Below, piece by piece: positions 27,578 to 38,251 of a stretch of DNA of 64,000 nt. The stretch is from Rhodotorula mucilaginosa. Taxonomy: Eukaryota; Basidiomycota; Microbotryomycetes; Sporidiobolales; Sporidiobolaceae. The notes beneath the pieces were generated by a model that saw nothing but the letters and a program-made list of their open reading frames with translations, did no database searches and was not told where the DNA came from. The stretch covers positions 806,001 to 870,000 of the forward strand of contig CP137869.1 in assembly GCA_034406715.1 (NCBI GenBank), in the 5' to 3' direction. The position numbers were made by a program, and so were the translations under genes. The number at the start of each line of letters is the position of its first letter. The stretch's first letter is position 1.

Positions 27578-30514
27578 TCAGACGCGAGACCCTTCCTCTT
27601 CGCTCGCTTCGTCAATCTTGCCCGACCCGCCCCGCCCTCCGCCGCCGCCAGTCGTCCTCAACCTCGAACTCCGCCTCACCGGCGTCTTGCCCTGCGAGCC
27701 CGCAGCAGCGAGCGACGCACCCGACTGGACTTGTCGCATCTCGGGCGCAGGCGGGACCGAAGTTTCCCTCTCGTGCGAGTTCGAGGGGTCAGGCGCCTGC
27801 ACGCTCGATGCGCGCGTGCTTCTCCTGCTGACAGTGGACCGAGGCGCTGGTCCGTGTCCCCCAGTTGCAGGAGGAGGAGACATGGGTTCGACGGTCGAAG
27901 CGCGGGAGCGAGTCGTGCGACGGGACGACGCACCGCGCGCAGGCGTGGCCGGCTGAGGAACGGGATCACGAGAAGCGTTCCTCGTGGTGCCGCGCGAGGA
28001 CGATTTCGCAGCACCGCCGCGAGCTCCGCCTCCTCCTCGCGTAGACCGTGCGTCGTGGGGACCGCCGCCGCCGCCTTCTTTGCCCGCGCTGTCCTCATCC
28101 TCTTCCTCGTCACCATCGCCATGGCCAGGGAAAGCACCAGGCGGCAGCCCGACGACTCGTTCAGTCCGGTCCAGGTCGATCTTGTCTTCGTTCGGCGGTT
28201 GACCCTGCACCGCTCGGCGCTTGTCGCCTCGGCCGCGAGTCGTCTTGCGCGCGGGGGTCGCGCCACGCTTACCGCTGCCCTTCTCCTCGGCCTTGCGTGC
28301 GAAGGAGGAGGAGGAGGAAGCGGCGGCTTGGATCGTGCGCTGAACGGCAGGATCTTTGGCCGCTCGGCGAGCAAACGCCTCGTCGTCTGCATTGTCGTCG
28401 TCGGCAGCGGCACGAGTTCGCTCGCCTTTGCCGCCGTCCTCCACACCCTGCATTTCAGCGTCCTCATCCTCGGCTTCGTCGACCTCGCCGCCTCGACGTT
28501 CCTGCTGCTGCTGAGCCTTGTCCATCCCACTGCGGCGACTCGCCGCCACCCTGTTGTAAGAAACCGGGGTCGTCGTCACCATCTCGTGCGCGACCTGCTG
28601 CGCCGCCACGATCGAAGCCGCCGCGACCGGTTTCCTGACCGATCCGAACCCGGACAAAGTCGGCGCCGGCTTCGGCGTGGCGGGCGAAGACGCCGAAGCC
28701 GAGGCCGCCCAAGCGCTCGAGCCCGCCCCGGTTTGGGTCGTCGTCGCCACGCTACGGACGGTCGAGGCGCCTTGTTCGCTCGGCGTGCCACCGAATGTCG
28801 AAGCGCCGGCCTGCTGAAGCGCGCCGAGACGGAACGGAGAGCCCATACCGGCTGCAGCAGCATTCGTGATACCCAACGGCCCCGCAAACGCCTTGCCGCC
28901 CGCTGCTGCTGCTGCCTTCTTCGGCGTCTGTTGCTGCTGCTGAAGGGCTCGCAAGACGTCGCTCCCGCCTCCACGACCATTTTGCGCCTGAGCAGCAGCA
29001 GAAGGGCCACCATGACGGCGCACGAACGGCGATGCTGAAAGGGGCAGGTCGGCCGCCGTCGGAGCCGGAGCTGGCGGAGGAGGTTGGCGTTGGCGCCTCA
29101 GTTCGGCGAGGGTCCGAGGAGGAGCGGGAGTGGCAGCGGGAGCAGGGACCGCAGCGGAACCGGAGAAGGTTGAGGCGTCACCGTCGTCGTGGTCCATGGC
29201 GACGGATTGGTCTGCGGCGATGGCGGGAGCGGGAGCCCACGCTGGCTGCGTCAAAGTCGCCAGCGTGCTGCTGCCCTTCTTGTTGCTCCGCGCTGCCGTT
29301 GTCGTCGTAGCGGCGGCGTTACTTGCCTGCGCGCCGCTACTGATCGACGCCAATTCGAGTTGCAACCTCGCCTTCTCGACCGAGGTCAAGTTGGCCTCGA
29401 CCGCTTTGAGCAACCTGTCCCTCGCGTCGTTCTCGTCGAGACGGTGGTCCGCTTGCTGCGAGAAGGCGTGCTTGGCGCGCGCAAAGAACTCGAGCGCGTC
29501 GACCGAGCGTGATTCGGCAACGAGTTTCGAGAGGCGCCAATCGATCGGAAGGGTGGCGTGGCTCCGGTTGAGGAATGATGCAGAGGTTGATGACGACGAG
29601 AGGCAGAAAGATGTGACGAGGCTGTCTTCGGTGGGACTGAAGGGGAGAGGGAGCAGCGTCGAGAGGTGCTGAGAGCACGGGAGACCAGTGTAGTTTTCTG
29701 TGTGCGGCACGAGAGAGGGGGGTCAGTTTAGACCTGGGGAAAGCTCGCGGGTTACGAAATAGCCCTTACTTCCGAAGCAGGTTTCGAGAATGGCCGTCCA
29801 GAGTTGAGGCCGTTCGTGTTCGCGGGGCCAATCGCGCGCGAGGTTCCACGCCTGAGCGACGCCGCGTTTCCGTTCCGGTGCGCAGAGGGCCTCGACAATG
29901 TACTGCGCCTCGCGGACCGAGTACAGTTCGAGGTCGAGGCGGGCGAGGCGGTAATAGTCGAGGACGAGAGCGGCGCGGTCCTCGGCTGGTTCGGGCACGG
30001 TCGCGAGGACTGCGATCGTGCGCGGGACAAAGTCGGGCGTGACGGCGGGGTGGGCGAGCCAGCGGACGGCGAGGTGATGTTGGCCCGCGTCGAGGGCGAC
30101 GAGGGCACGGACGGCGAGCCGGAACGGGAGCGGGAGCAAGAGCTCGTTCTCGGCATAGTTGTGTGCCTCGGCGGCTTCCTCCTCGTCCTGGTCGGCGTTG
30201 AGGGCGAGGGCGAGGTAGTACAGGCACGATTTGGCGACGAGCGGCGCCGCCTGATCGGGCGCAGCGAGGGCGTCGAGGTGCGCGACGAGGCTCTCGAGGT
30301 CCGACTCGCTCGCGGGCGGGTAGAGCTGCACGAGGTTCTCTGCTGCGAGGGCGAGCAAGTGGTCGATCGCGAGCGAGCGGTCCGGTTGAACGAGGCGATG
30401 TTGGAGGATCGCGGTGCGCACCTCGGCTCGCGGGAGCACGAACGGCGGCGCTCCTGCTGCTGATGCTGATGCGGGAGGCTGCACGAGTACGAACGACTCG
30501 GTGCTCGACTCCAT
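27578..30514 (-). CDS. ELYS-type nucleoporin/chromatin-binding protein
   Basis: ELYS proteins anchor the outer Y-complex of the nuclear pore and, in animals, bring it to chromatin. Exon 1 (30514 to about 29765) carries the helical ELYS domain: LPRAEVRTAILQHRLVQPDR, LAIDHLLALAAENLVQLYPP, AAPLVAKSCLYYLALALNAD, FRLAVRALVALDAGQHHLAV and LARLDLELYSVREAQYIVEA. A short intron (GTAAGG...CACACAG) leads to KNYTGLPCSQHLSTLL and DWRLSKLVAESRSVDALEFF, still part of the domain. The last 500 residues are disordered with Ala/Pro/Gln tracts. They have basic RGR-type patches (TPARKTTRGRGDKRR, VRRSSRLRT) that resemble AT-hook or DNA-binding tails, and end in EEEGSRV. Total about 950 residues, much shorter than animal ELYS because there is no beta-propeller, as in fungi. 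Confidence 0.78.
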
Positions 30515-31724
30515 AGCGCGGGCGTCCTGCGGGTGTGTGTGTAGTGTGCGGTCGAGAGGGGAAGACGGTGAACCTGGGCTGTCAGAAGAGGGGAAAAAAT
30601 CCGCCTCGCCGAAATATAGTCAAGACTGTGGCCCGTTACGCAGGCCTTGCTCTTCTTCGCTTTTGAGCCCCGACCCAGAGTCCTGTCTATGAGAATCCGC
30701 CGTCCGAGTTGCAATGCCTTTGCTTCCGACATGAAATTCCACCACGTGAAGATCCTCTAGACAAGTCTACACGACCGTACAGCCTGATGTGCGCCTTCAC
30801 TTCTCCTCCGTCACCCCAGGTCGTGATCCCATTATGTGGCTTGTTGTCCGCTCGCCTTTAAAGTGCTCCGACGATAACGGCACGGATCGGATTCGAATCG
30901 TCGCCGGACATGCGTGTCGGCAAAGACGAAGCGGAGTGGGACGCCGGTGCCTGGGAGAGGCGCTTGTGCAGGATAATTCTCAAAGCGAGTCGGGCGCCAA
31001 TGTATGCCGTCGGTCTCGGATCCGAGGGCGACTGGGCAGTGCTCGCGCTCGGGCGGACGGAGAGCGCTCTGAGCGGACCACCGTACGATCAAGGGAGGCG
31101 GCCGACCGGGACGCAAGTCGCAGTGACAGTCGTGGAGTAGAGGATACTCCCGACGGCAGACATGGGCCTGAGGTTGAGGTCTGAGAAAGCGAGGTCCGCT
31201 CAAGGGTCGACTGCGCTTGAGCTAGAAGAGCGAGCGTAGCGTGTCCGGCAGAATGAGTTCGCGCCACCTATCCGCGCACCGGAATTACTCGGCAGTTGTG
31301 AGTATAAAAGGGGTTTTTGGCCTTTGGAGAGCAGCAGGCGGAGCGAGGCGGCGCAAGGCTGGCGACCCAATGGAAATCGTCGGAAAGGGGTCGCACAAAC
31401 CGTCCGCGAGCCGTCCTGGTCGGCACGCTGACCTATGACAGGCTGCTTTCGCAGCGCAGTGCGGGTGTAAGCCTAGCAGCAGGTATTCGGAGGAGCTAGA
31501 GCTGGCTGGCCCAGTTTCCTGTTGGCAGCGTGGGCGCTTGTTCTACCGCAGCGTAGGCAGCGTTGGGCAGGGGCACATAGCAGCTTCCTGGTGGGTGGGT
31601 GAGTGGCATTGCCTGCCTCTTAGGATCTGGTTGAAGGCTGCCAGCGAGTGAATTGCGGGAGAAGAAGCCTCGGCGAGAGAGAGCGCTTTCCTTTGCTCTC
31701 TCGCTCCCGCATTTCCTCGCAACC
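30515..31724. other. Divergent intergenic region of about 1.2 kb between ELYS and KGD2
   Basis: Open frames on both strands (for example 30832-31203, minus) are not recognisable. There is a CACGTG palindrome near 30744 and a clear TATAAAA at 31303-31309, about 420 bp before the KGD2 ATG. The TATA could serve KGD2 with a long leader or an unrecognised non-coding transcript. No tRNA, snRNA or snoRNA signature was found by eye. Confidence 0.4.
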
Positions 31725-33928
31725 ATGCTCGCGACCAGGACAGCGACCCTCCACGCGACCAAGCGGGCCTTGGCCCTCGCCCCGCGTAGCCAGCTCTCCT
31801 CGGCGCGCGCCCCCGCCGCCAGTGCTGCCACCCGACTCGGCCGCCTGACGACGTCGACTCCGGTTCTCCCCGTCCACGGCGCCCGCTCGTTCCATGCTGC
31901 GTGCCGGACCTGCCAGGAGCAGCTCGTCAAGGTCCCGAGCATGGCCGAGTCCATCACCGAGGGCACCCTCAAGCAGTGGCTCAAGCAAAAGGGCGACTTT
32001 GTCGAGGCAGACGAGGAGGTCGCCACCATCGAAACCGACAAGGTAACACTCGCACTCGCGGTGCTCGCTCTACATTCCCCTTTGCCTGCTGTAGAACCTA
32101 GCGCTGACACGCCATGCCCCTCCCTCGACCGCGCGCAGATCGACGTCGCCGTCAACGCTCCGAGTGCCGGCGTCTTGACCGACTTGCTCGCGCAGGAAGA
32201 AGACACGGTCACCGTCGGACAGGACCTCTTCAAACTTGACACGAGCGCATCAAAACCCGAAGGTGGTGGTCAGTCCCCTTCACACTTGCCCCTCTACACC
32301 TGTTGCCTTTCCCCTTCCTTCTGCGAATCGGCAAAATTCGGGGGCGTCGGCACAGGTTTGACAACGACCCCGCATCATCCCGCGGCTGCGCGCCCAAAAA
32401 CGTCGTGGCCCTCCCTCAACTTGGCCCGACTGACACTTTCTGTTGTATACACAGCTGCACCCAAGGAGGAGTCTCAACCCAAGGAGGAGAAGAAGGAAGA
32501 GTCCAAGCCGAAGGAGGAGAAGGAGGAGCCCAAGCCGAAGCAGGAGGAGGCCAAGCCGGAACCCAAGTCCGAGTACCGCAAGCCCGACTCGAGCCAGCCG
32601 GCACCGAAACCGGTCGAGCAGTCCAAGCGGGACTCGTCCTCGTCGGCTGAACAGCCCACCCCGGGCAAGTTCTCCCGCAATGAGACCAAGGTGCGCTCTC
32701 ACTCTCTTCGGTCATGTTGGGGATTCCCTCTCCTCCTCGGCGCCGCACCCCGTCTACTGAAGCTCACCCGCCCGCGTATCACCGCCCCCCATGTAATTTG
32801 CAGGTCAAGATCTCTCGGATGCGCGCTCGCATCGCCGAGCGACTCAAGGAGGCGCAGAACACGGCCGCGTCGCTGACGACCTTCAACGAGATCGACATGT
32901 CGAACTTGATGGCATTCCGGGCCAAGTACAAGGACCAGGTCATGAAGGACCACGGCGTCAAGCTCGGCTTCATGTCGGCGTTCGTCAAGGCCTCGACGGT
33001 CGCGATGAAAGAGTTGCCGGCCGTCAACGCCTCGATCGTCGGCGAGGGCACCTCGGCCGAGATTGTCTACCGCGATTATGTCGACGTCAGCGTCGCCGTC
33101 TCGACCCCCAAGGGACTCGTCACTCCCGTCCTCCGCAACGCCGAGTCGTACGACTTTATCGGCATCGAGCGCGAGATTGCCAACCTCGGAAAGAAGGTGC
33201 GCGCCCGTTGCCGCACGCTTGCTTTGGTTCTTCCTCCCGAGTTTGATTGTCGATGGCTGATCGATGCAGTGGATCGGTGTGCACAGGCTCGCGACGGCAA
33301 GCTTACCCTCGAGGACATGACCGGCGGCTCGTTCACCATGTGAGCCCGCTGGCGCTTTGATCTCTCTCCTCATCGTCGCACGACAGGCATTATGCGTCAT
33401 CGTGGTGGTGAGGGGTCCTCCCCTTGGACGACGGGCTTACAGGATTTAATGCCACCTCCGCGAAACAGCTCGAACGGCGGCGTCTTTGGCTCGCTGTTCG
33501 GTACCCCGATCCTCAACACCCCGCAGGTCAGTCTTCCATTCTTGTTCCTTGTCCTATGATCATATTGTGCATCCATCAAGCGCGTCAGGGGCTGACGATC
33601 CGTGGTTTCAGACTGCCGTCCTCGGTATGCACGCGACCAAGGACAAGCCTTGGGTCGTCGACGGCCAGGTTGTCGTCCGCCCAATCATGGTCGTCGCTCT
33701 CACTTATGACCACCGTCTCCTCGACGGCCGCGAGGGTGAGCTTCTGTCCCAATGCTTTCCCTTTCCCTGGGCTCCATTGCCGGAGTTGGCCCTCTGCTGC
33801 GCAATGAGCTGACTCTTGCCGGTACCATCTCCTCGACTGCCATTTCTCCCAACACAGCCGTCACCTTCCTCGTCCGCCTGAAGCAGCTCATCGAAGACCC
33901 GGCACTTTTCGCACTGCACTGTGCATAA
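31725..33928 (+). CDS. KGD2: Dihydrolipoyllysine succinyltransferase (E2 of 2-oxoglutarate dehydrogenase)
   Basis: This E2 transfers the succinyl group from lipoyl-lysine to CoA within the mitochondrial 2-oxoglutarate dehydrogenase complex of the TCA cycle. The first roughly 60 residues are an Arg/Ser/Ala presequence. The lipoyl domain follows ([20 protein letters not shown], then [20 protein letters not shown] with the lipoylated Lys in ETDK). A Lys/Glu/Pro-rich linker ([20 protein letters not shown]) replaces a peripheral-subunit-binding domain, as is usual for E2o. The catalytic domain begins [20 protein letters not shown] and contains [32 protein letters not shown] and the active-site DHRLLDGRE. 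About nine exons; one acceptor (AAACAG|CTCG near 33466) must be used to give T-ISNGG. The C terminus, [13 protein letters not shown], differs from the usual short LLD-type ending. Confidence 0.94.
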
Positions 33929-34359
33929 AGCGCGCAACCTCGGAGCGACTCTCTCTTGCGCCGACCGCAGCACCTTTCCCCTTCTTGTTACACACACCAT
34001 ATAGTCTTCGAATGGAAAGCACGTATTCCTGTATATGTGCCTGGCCACGAGAGAGACTTCTTGCAAGTCGCGCGGAAGCAGGAGCTGTTTGCCCCACTGA
34101 CTTCTCGCTCGGAGCTCTCTGCACTCTATAGGACTCGTCCATATACGGCGGAAGCTACGAGTACGCTTATCTACGCAAACAACGCGTCTGAACGCGCTCA
34201 GAAGCGCAGTCGAGTTGCTCGCCCGCCTGCGTCCGGTTTCGATCAACACCGCCAACACCGCCGACTCGAAAAGTCGCTTCGGGTCGACAGGAGCTCCAGG
34301 ACGACCCGCGTGGCCGCTGCTAGCCGTACGAACGCCACCCGAAAGAATCGCCGCCGCCG
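33929..34359. other. Intergenic between KGD2 and the RING gene
   Basis: This is the KGD2 3' region (with an AT-rich patch near 33985-34010) and the promoter of the next gene. Open frames on the minus strand are unrecognised. Confidence 0.4.
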
Positions 34360-36615
34360 ATGCGCCTCGCTTGCGGGATCTGCTTGTCGTCGCAGTCGGA
34401 CGCTCGAGCAAAGGGAACCGATGCGAACGAAGACTGGGTCGCCGTGACTGACTGCGGACATGTCTACCACGCTGTGAGTCTGTACGGCATGCTGCTTCCG
34501 AAACATCGTGCTGATCCCTTGCGTATCGACACCGGAAAAACGCAAAGTCCTGCCTGAATCAATGGACTGCTTCGAAACCGCCCGACGCCCGCATGTGCCC
34601 GTGCAAGTGCGCCTTCCGCAACGTCAAATGCGACAAACAACGCGCCACTGCGAACGGCGCCATCGCCCGTCGTTCCAACATGCAGGAACCGATGCCGCTC
34701 TTGAAACTGTTCCTGACCGGAACCGGTGCGGGCGGCGCACCTTCTTCGGATGCGATCCTCGCCAGCGACGATATCGACGTGGACGAGGAGGAAGCCGCCA
34801 AGCCGCCGAGGAAACGTCTGCGGCCGGACGGCAAGGGCAAGGCGCGAGCCGTGCCCGAACAGGAAGAAGAAGACTCCGACATTGATGAGGCCTTGACGGC
34901 CGCCGGACCGTCGAACGCACAGCCTGACGGCGGGGAGATGCGGCGGCAGTGGATGGAGGCCATGGCGACCGTCCGGGAACAGCGGGCCGAGATCGCGAGG
35001 CTCAATGCGACAAACAGCCACCTCCTTGAGCAGCTCGTGGAAGCGGGAGGCGACATTTCCCCTTCCGAGGACGAGATGGAGTGTATTCGCGAGCGCGTCG
35101 TCGACCCCGACGAGACGCCCTACTTCTACAACCCAGGGACGGAATGCTACTGCAACAGCTGTAAACCGACAACCCGAACACAACGTCTAAAGGATCGCGT
35201 TGAGGACCTCGAGGCGCGTCTCGAGGTCGCTGAGACGCGATGGGAGGATCTTGAAGACCGGAACGACGAATTGCACGAACAGATGAGCCGCCTCGAAGAC
35301 GAGCGGGACAAGTTGGGGCGGGACCTGAATGCTCTCAGCAACGACCACCAGACTGCGCGGGTCAAGTGGCGAGAAGCGGAGAAGGCGTACACGATCAGGC
35401 TGCAGCAAGCTGGCGAGAGCGGCACCGCCATCATCAAGCAACTCCGCGACGAACTTGAAGAGCGCGACAAAGAGATCACACAGTGCGTCCCCGTCGTTCC
35501 CTTCATCCGATGCTGAACGCGAGCTGATTCGCCCTTTGACCTGACCGAATCGCAGCCTGAAGGCCAACATCGACGGTATTAAGTACCACACAGACAAAGA
35601 GACGAAAAAAGCGCAGGCCGCGGTCGCCTCGGCGCAGGCTTCGGCCAGTTCCCAGATCCTGCAAGCCATCGACCGCGTCAAAGCCGCCGAAGCACGCCTG
35701 GCAGCGGAAACCCAAGTAAGCAGACGGCACGCGGCTGCGAATGCGCAACTGAATGCCTCTGTGAGTCTGGTTTTTCGCCCCCACATCATGTCCCGATAGT
35801 CTTGCCTAATGCTTTGCGATCCGTAGATCGCCAAAATGCGGCAGAAGCTCAACGTCCTGCGGAGCAAGCGAGGCGTAGTCGGATCCGACAGTGATGCAGA
35901 ACACGCGACAGCCGCCGCCCCCGTCCCCGGACCTTCTTCCTCTCGCACCTTGAAGCGCACGACCTCGTCGCGGTCAAACTTTTCGCTGTCGCCTCCTGCC
36001 AGTCCGACGGATGCCGTGCGGATCAACAACAACTCGACGCTGCTCGGCAACTCGCCCCGGAAGCAGCGACACTCGAGGAGCGCGTTCGACGATTGGAACC
36101 TCTCGCGCGAGGAGGAGCGACCTGGGGGAGACGGGCTCAGTCCGGTTCGACCGGGTTCTGGCGTCAAACAAGAACACGACGACGACGACGACGACGACGA
36201 CGATGAACTCGAGTACGTCGACGTGACTACGGGAGTGCCGACTGCGAAGCCTGCGCCGGTCGTCGCCCGGGCGAAACCTTCCTCCGAGCGGGTCATCGAA
36301 CTAAGCGACGACGACAGCGAGGTCGATGTCGTCGCTTCGTCGTACTTTAGCGCGGCGGCAACAAAAGGTCCCGCCAGAGTCGCCGGACGACCTTCCGCAT
36401 CGGCGCCCAGTTCGACCACGTCGCGCAGACCACCCGCTGCCGCCGCCGCCGGACCGTTCGCGACACTCACCAACTCGATCAGCGGCGGCGGCGCTGTGCA
36501 TCCCTTGTGGAAGAAGGCGGCGGCCGCGGCGCCGAACAAACAGGACAAGCACCTCCCTGATTTTTCGAAAGGTCGGGTCGACACCGGGGCCAAGCGACAT
36601 GTCAAGCGTAAATGA
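34360..36615 (+). CDS. RING-finger coiled-coil protein, TRAIP-like E3 ligase
   Basis: The N-terminal RING is split by one intron: LACGICLSSQ, then VAVTDCGHVYHA|SCLNQW and ARMCPCKCAF. The order C-x2-C, C-x-H-x2-H, C and terminal Cys cluster fits an E3 RING and resembles TRAIP, which ubiquitylates stalled replicative helicase and DNA-protein crosslinks; the residues PLLKLFLTG soon after also fit TRAIP. The last zinc pair is odd, CPCKC instead of the normal C-P-x-C. A second Cys group (ECYCNSCKP) precedes a long coiled coil (RLKDRVEDLEARLEVAETRW and on through two exons to IAKMRQKLNVLRSKRG). The tail is disordered, with nine consecutive Asp and acidic motifs (VIELSDDDSEVDVV) that could bind SUMO. 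It ends in a basic stretch GAKRHVKRK. At least five exons. Confidence 0.7.
36178..36201 (+). repeat. GAC trinucleotide repeat (8 units)
   Basis: Eight perfect GAC units followed by GAT encode nine aspartates in the disordered tail of the RING protein. It is a likely length-variable microsatellite. Confidence 0.9.
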
Positions 36616-36718
36616 GCGGGGGATCTCTCGTGGCGTTTTGGTCGTCGGCGAGAATGATCAGACGCATGCATTGCGGACCCATATCTTACAACCCGGCGAG
36701 CTTCTAGACTGATTTGGA

Positions 36719-37820
36719 CTACTCTTTCAGGCGTCGTTGGTACGCCTCCCATCCGGCAGCCTGGTAGCGCTTGCACTGCTTGACAATCTCGTCCGACGGG
36801 TTGCCTTCTCCGCCGCCGTAGATGCCGCGGCCGACGATGATGATGTCGCAGCCCGACTCGCGGACAACTTCGTCCGGCGTGCGGTACTGCTGGCCCATCC
36901 CGTCGCCTTTCGAGTCGAGACCGACGCCGGGAGTCATAATGACAAAGTCGGGCTAGAGGGGGGACATCACAGATCAGCCTTCGCGTGCGCCGACTTTTCA
37001 CGGGGGCTGTAGCCAAGGGGGATCAGAAAGACCTACCCCCTCGCCCGGCGCGACTCCGCCAGCAGTCTCTTTCCGTTCGTCGACTCGTCGCATCGCCACA
37101 AAGCCCATGACGAACTTCGGATACCTCCTCGCCGCCTCGACGTTCTTGGCCGTGTACTCCCCCGTCGCGAGGTTGCCCTTGGCGCTCATTTCGGCGAGGA
37201 GGAGCAACCCGCGACCGAGCGGTTCACCGACCGAGGCGAGGCCGGTCAGGATTCCCTCGCCCGGGACGAGGTGCGCGTTGGTGATGTGTGCCCAGGAGGC
37301 GATCTTGTAGATCCCGGAAGAGTACTGCAGCCGGACGGTGTTGCCTGTGCAGAAAGGACGCGGTCGGGTTAGCGATCTCTCTCCCTCTCCGATGCTCGCG
37401 ATCGCCGGCGCGACAGTGCCCTCGTCGCCGTTTTTCAGCAGTCGCGGGACTCACCAATGTCTGCGAATTTGCGGTCCTCCCAGATCAAAAAGTCGTGCTT
37501 GTCTGCCAGGGCTTGGAGTTGCTCGACGAGGTCGCGGTCAAAGTCCTCGACAATGTCGATATGCGTCTGCACAAGCATTATTGCGTCAGGCTTTTCCCTC
37601 TCTCTCTCATGCTTGGTGGTCGGCGCCCACCTACCTTTATGCAGCAGCAGTAGGGTCCTGCGGCGTCTGCGATCCTGAGCAAGCTCTGCTTCGAGGTGAC
37701 GTCGACCGAGACGCAGAGGTTGGTCTGCTTCCTGTCGCAGACGGCGAGGAGCTGCTGCGCGACTGGGATCGGGTGCGCCGCTGCTCGGTCGGCGTACGTG
37801 CGTTTCGTGATGGACGGCAT
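36719..37820 (-). CDS. URA3: Orotidine 5'-phosphate decarboxylase
   Basis: URA3 makes UMP from orotidine monophosphate, the last step of de novo pyrimidine synthesis. Five exons. The N terminus is [20 protein letters not shown], followed by [16 protein letters not shown]. The catalytic Asp-Lys-x-x-Asp cluster is in [15 protein letters not shown], split from [17 protein letters not shown] by phase-0 introns. Phosphate and substrate loops are [54 protein letters not shown] and [15 protein letters not shown]. The length of about 280 residues and motif order match fungal OMP decarboxylases. It is convergent with the RING gene (about 100 bp between stops) and divergent from the GH15 gene. Confidence 0.96.
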
Positions 37821-38251
37821 CGTCGCTCGTCGCGGTCTGTCTCGTGGGGTAAGTCGTCGACGATCTGATTGACTGAGCGGGCTGGAGGCAAGGTTCCGAT
37901 GGTTGAATCTGTTGTATATGCTTTGAACGGGCCTCGAATAGAGCTAACTGGGGTCGGAGGGAGGTCGACGAGTTCTCGGCCGCGACGAGAGATGGGCGGC
38001 CGCTCTTCTGCGTCGACTTCTCCTCTTCACACCAGTCAGGTGCGCTTTGTTCCGCTCAGGTCATACCGATAGCCTGTACGAGCTATTCCCGAAGCTTCCG
38101 GGAACCAAGGAATCCGGCGTTGCCGACCGCTCACCCTGCTTTGCTTTTTTCTCCCGACGTCATCTCTTTCAGCTGTTCCTCCTGCAACAGCGCCTCGGAG
38201 ACCTATCCGACACGATCCCGACAGCTCCGACACTCAGCCAAAGTATCCTGA
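37821..38251. other. Divergent promoter region URA3/GH15
   Basis: This 431 bp holds the two promoters. Short open frames are present but none is recognisable. Confidence 0.4.

Noticed and set aside
30832-31203. Minus-strand frame in the ELYS/KGD2 gap, and a GATTCGAATC box near 30890 resembling a tRNA T-loop
   Set aside because: The peptide is not recognisable. The flanking bases do not form a T-stem on either strand, and no A box or acceptor stem fits.
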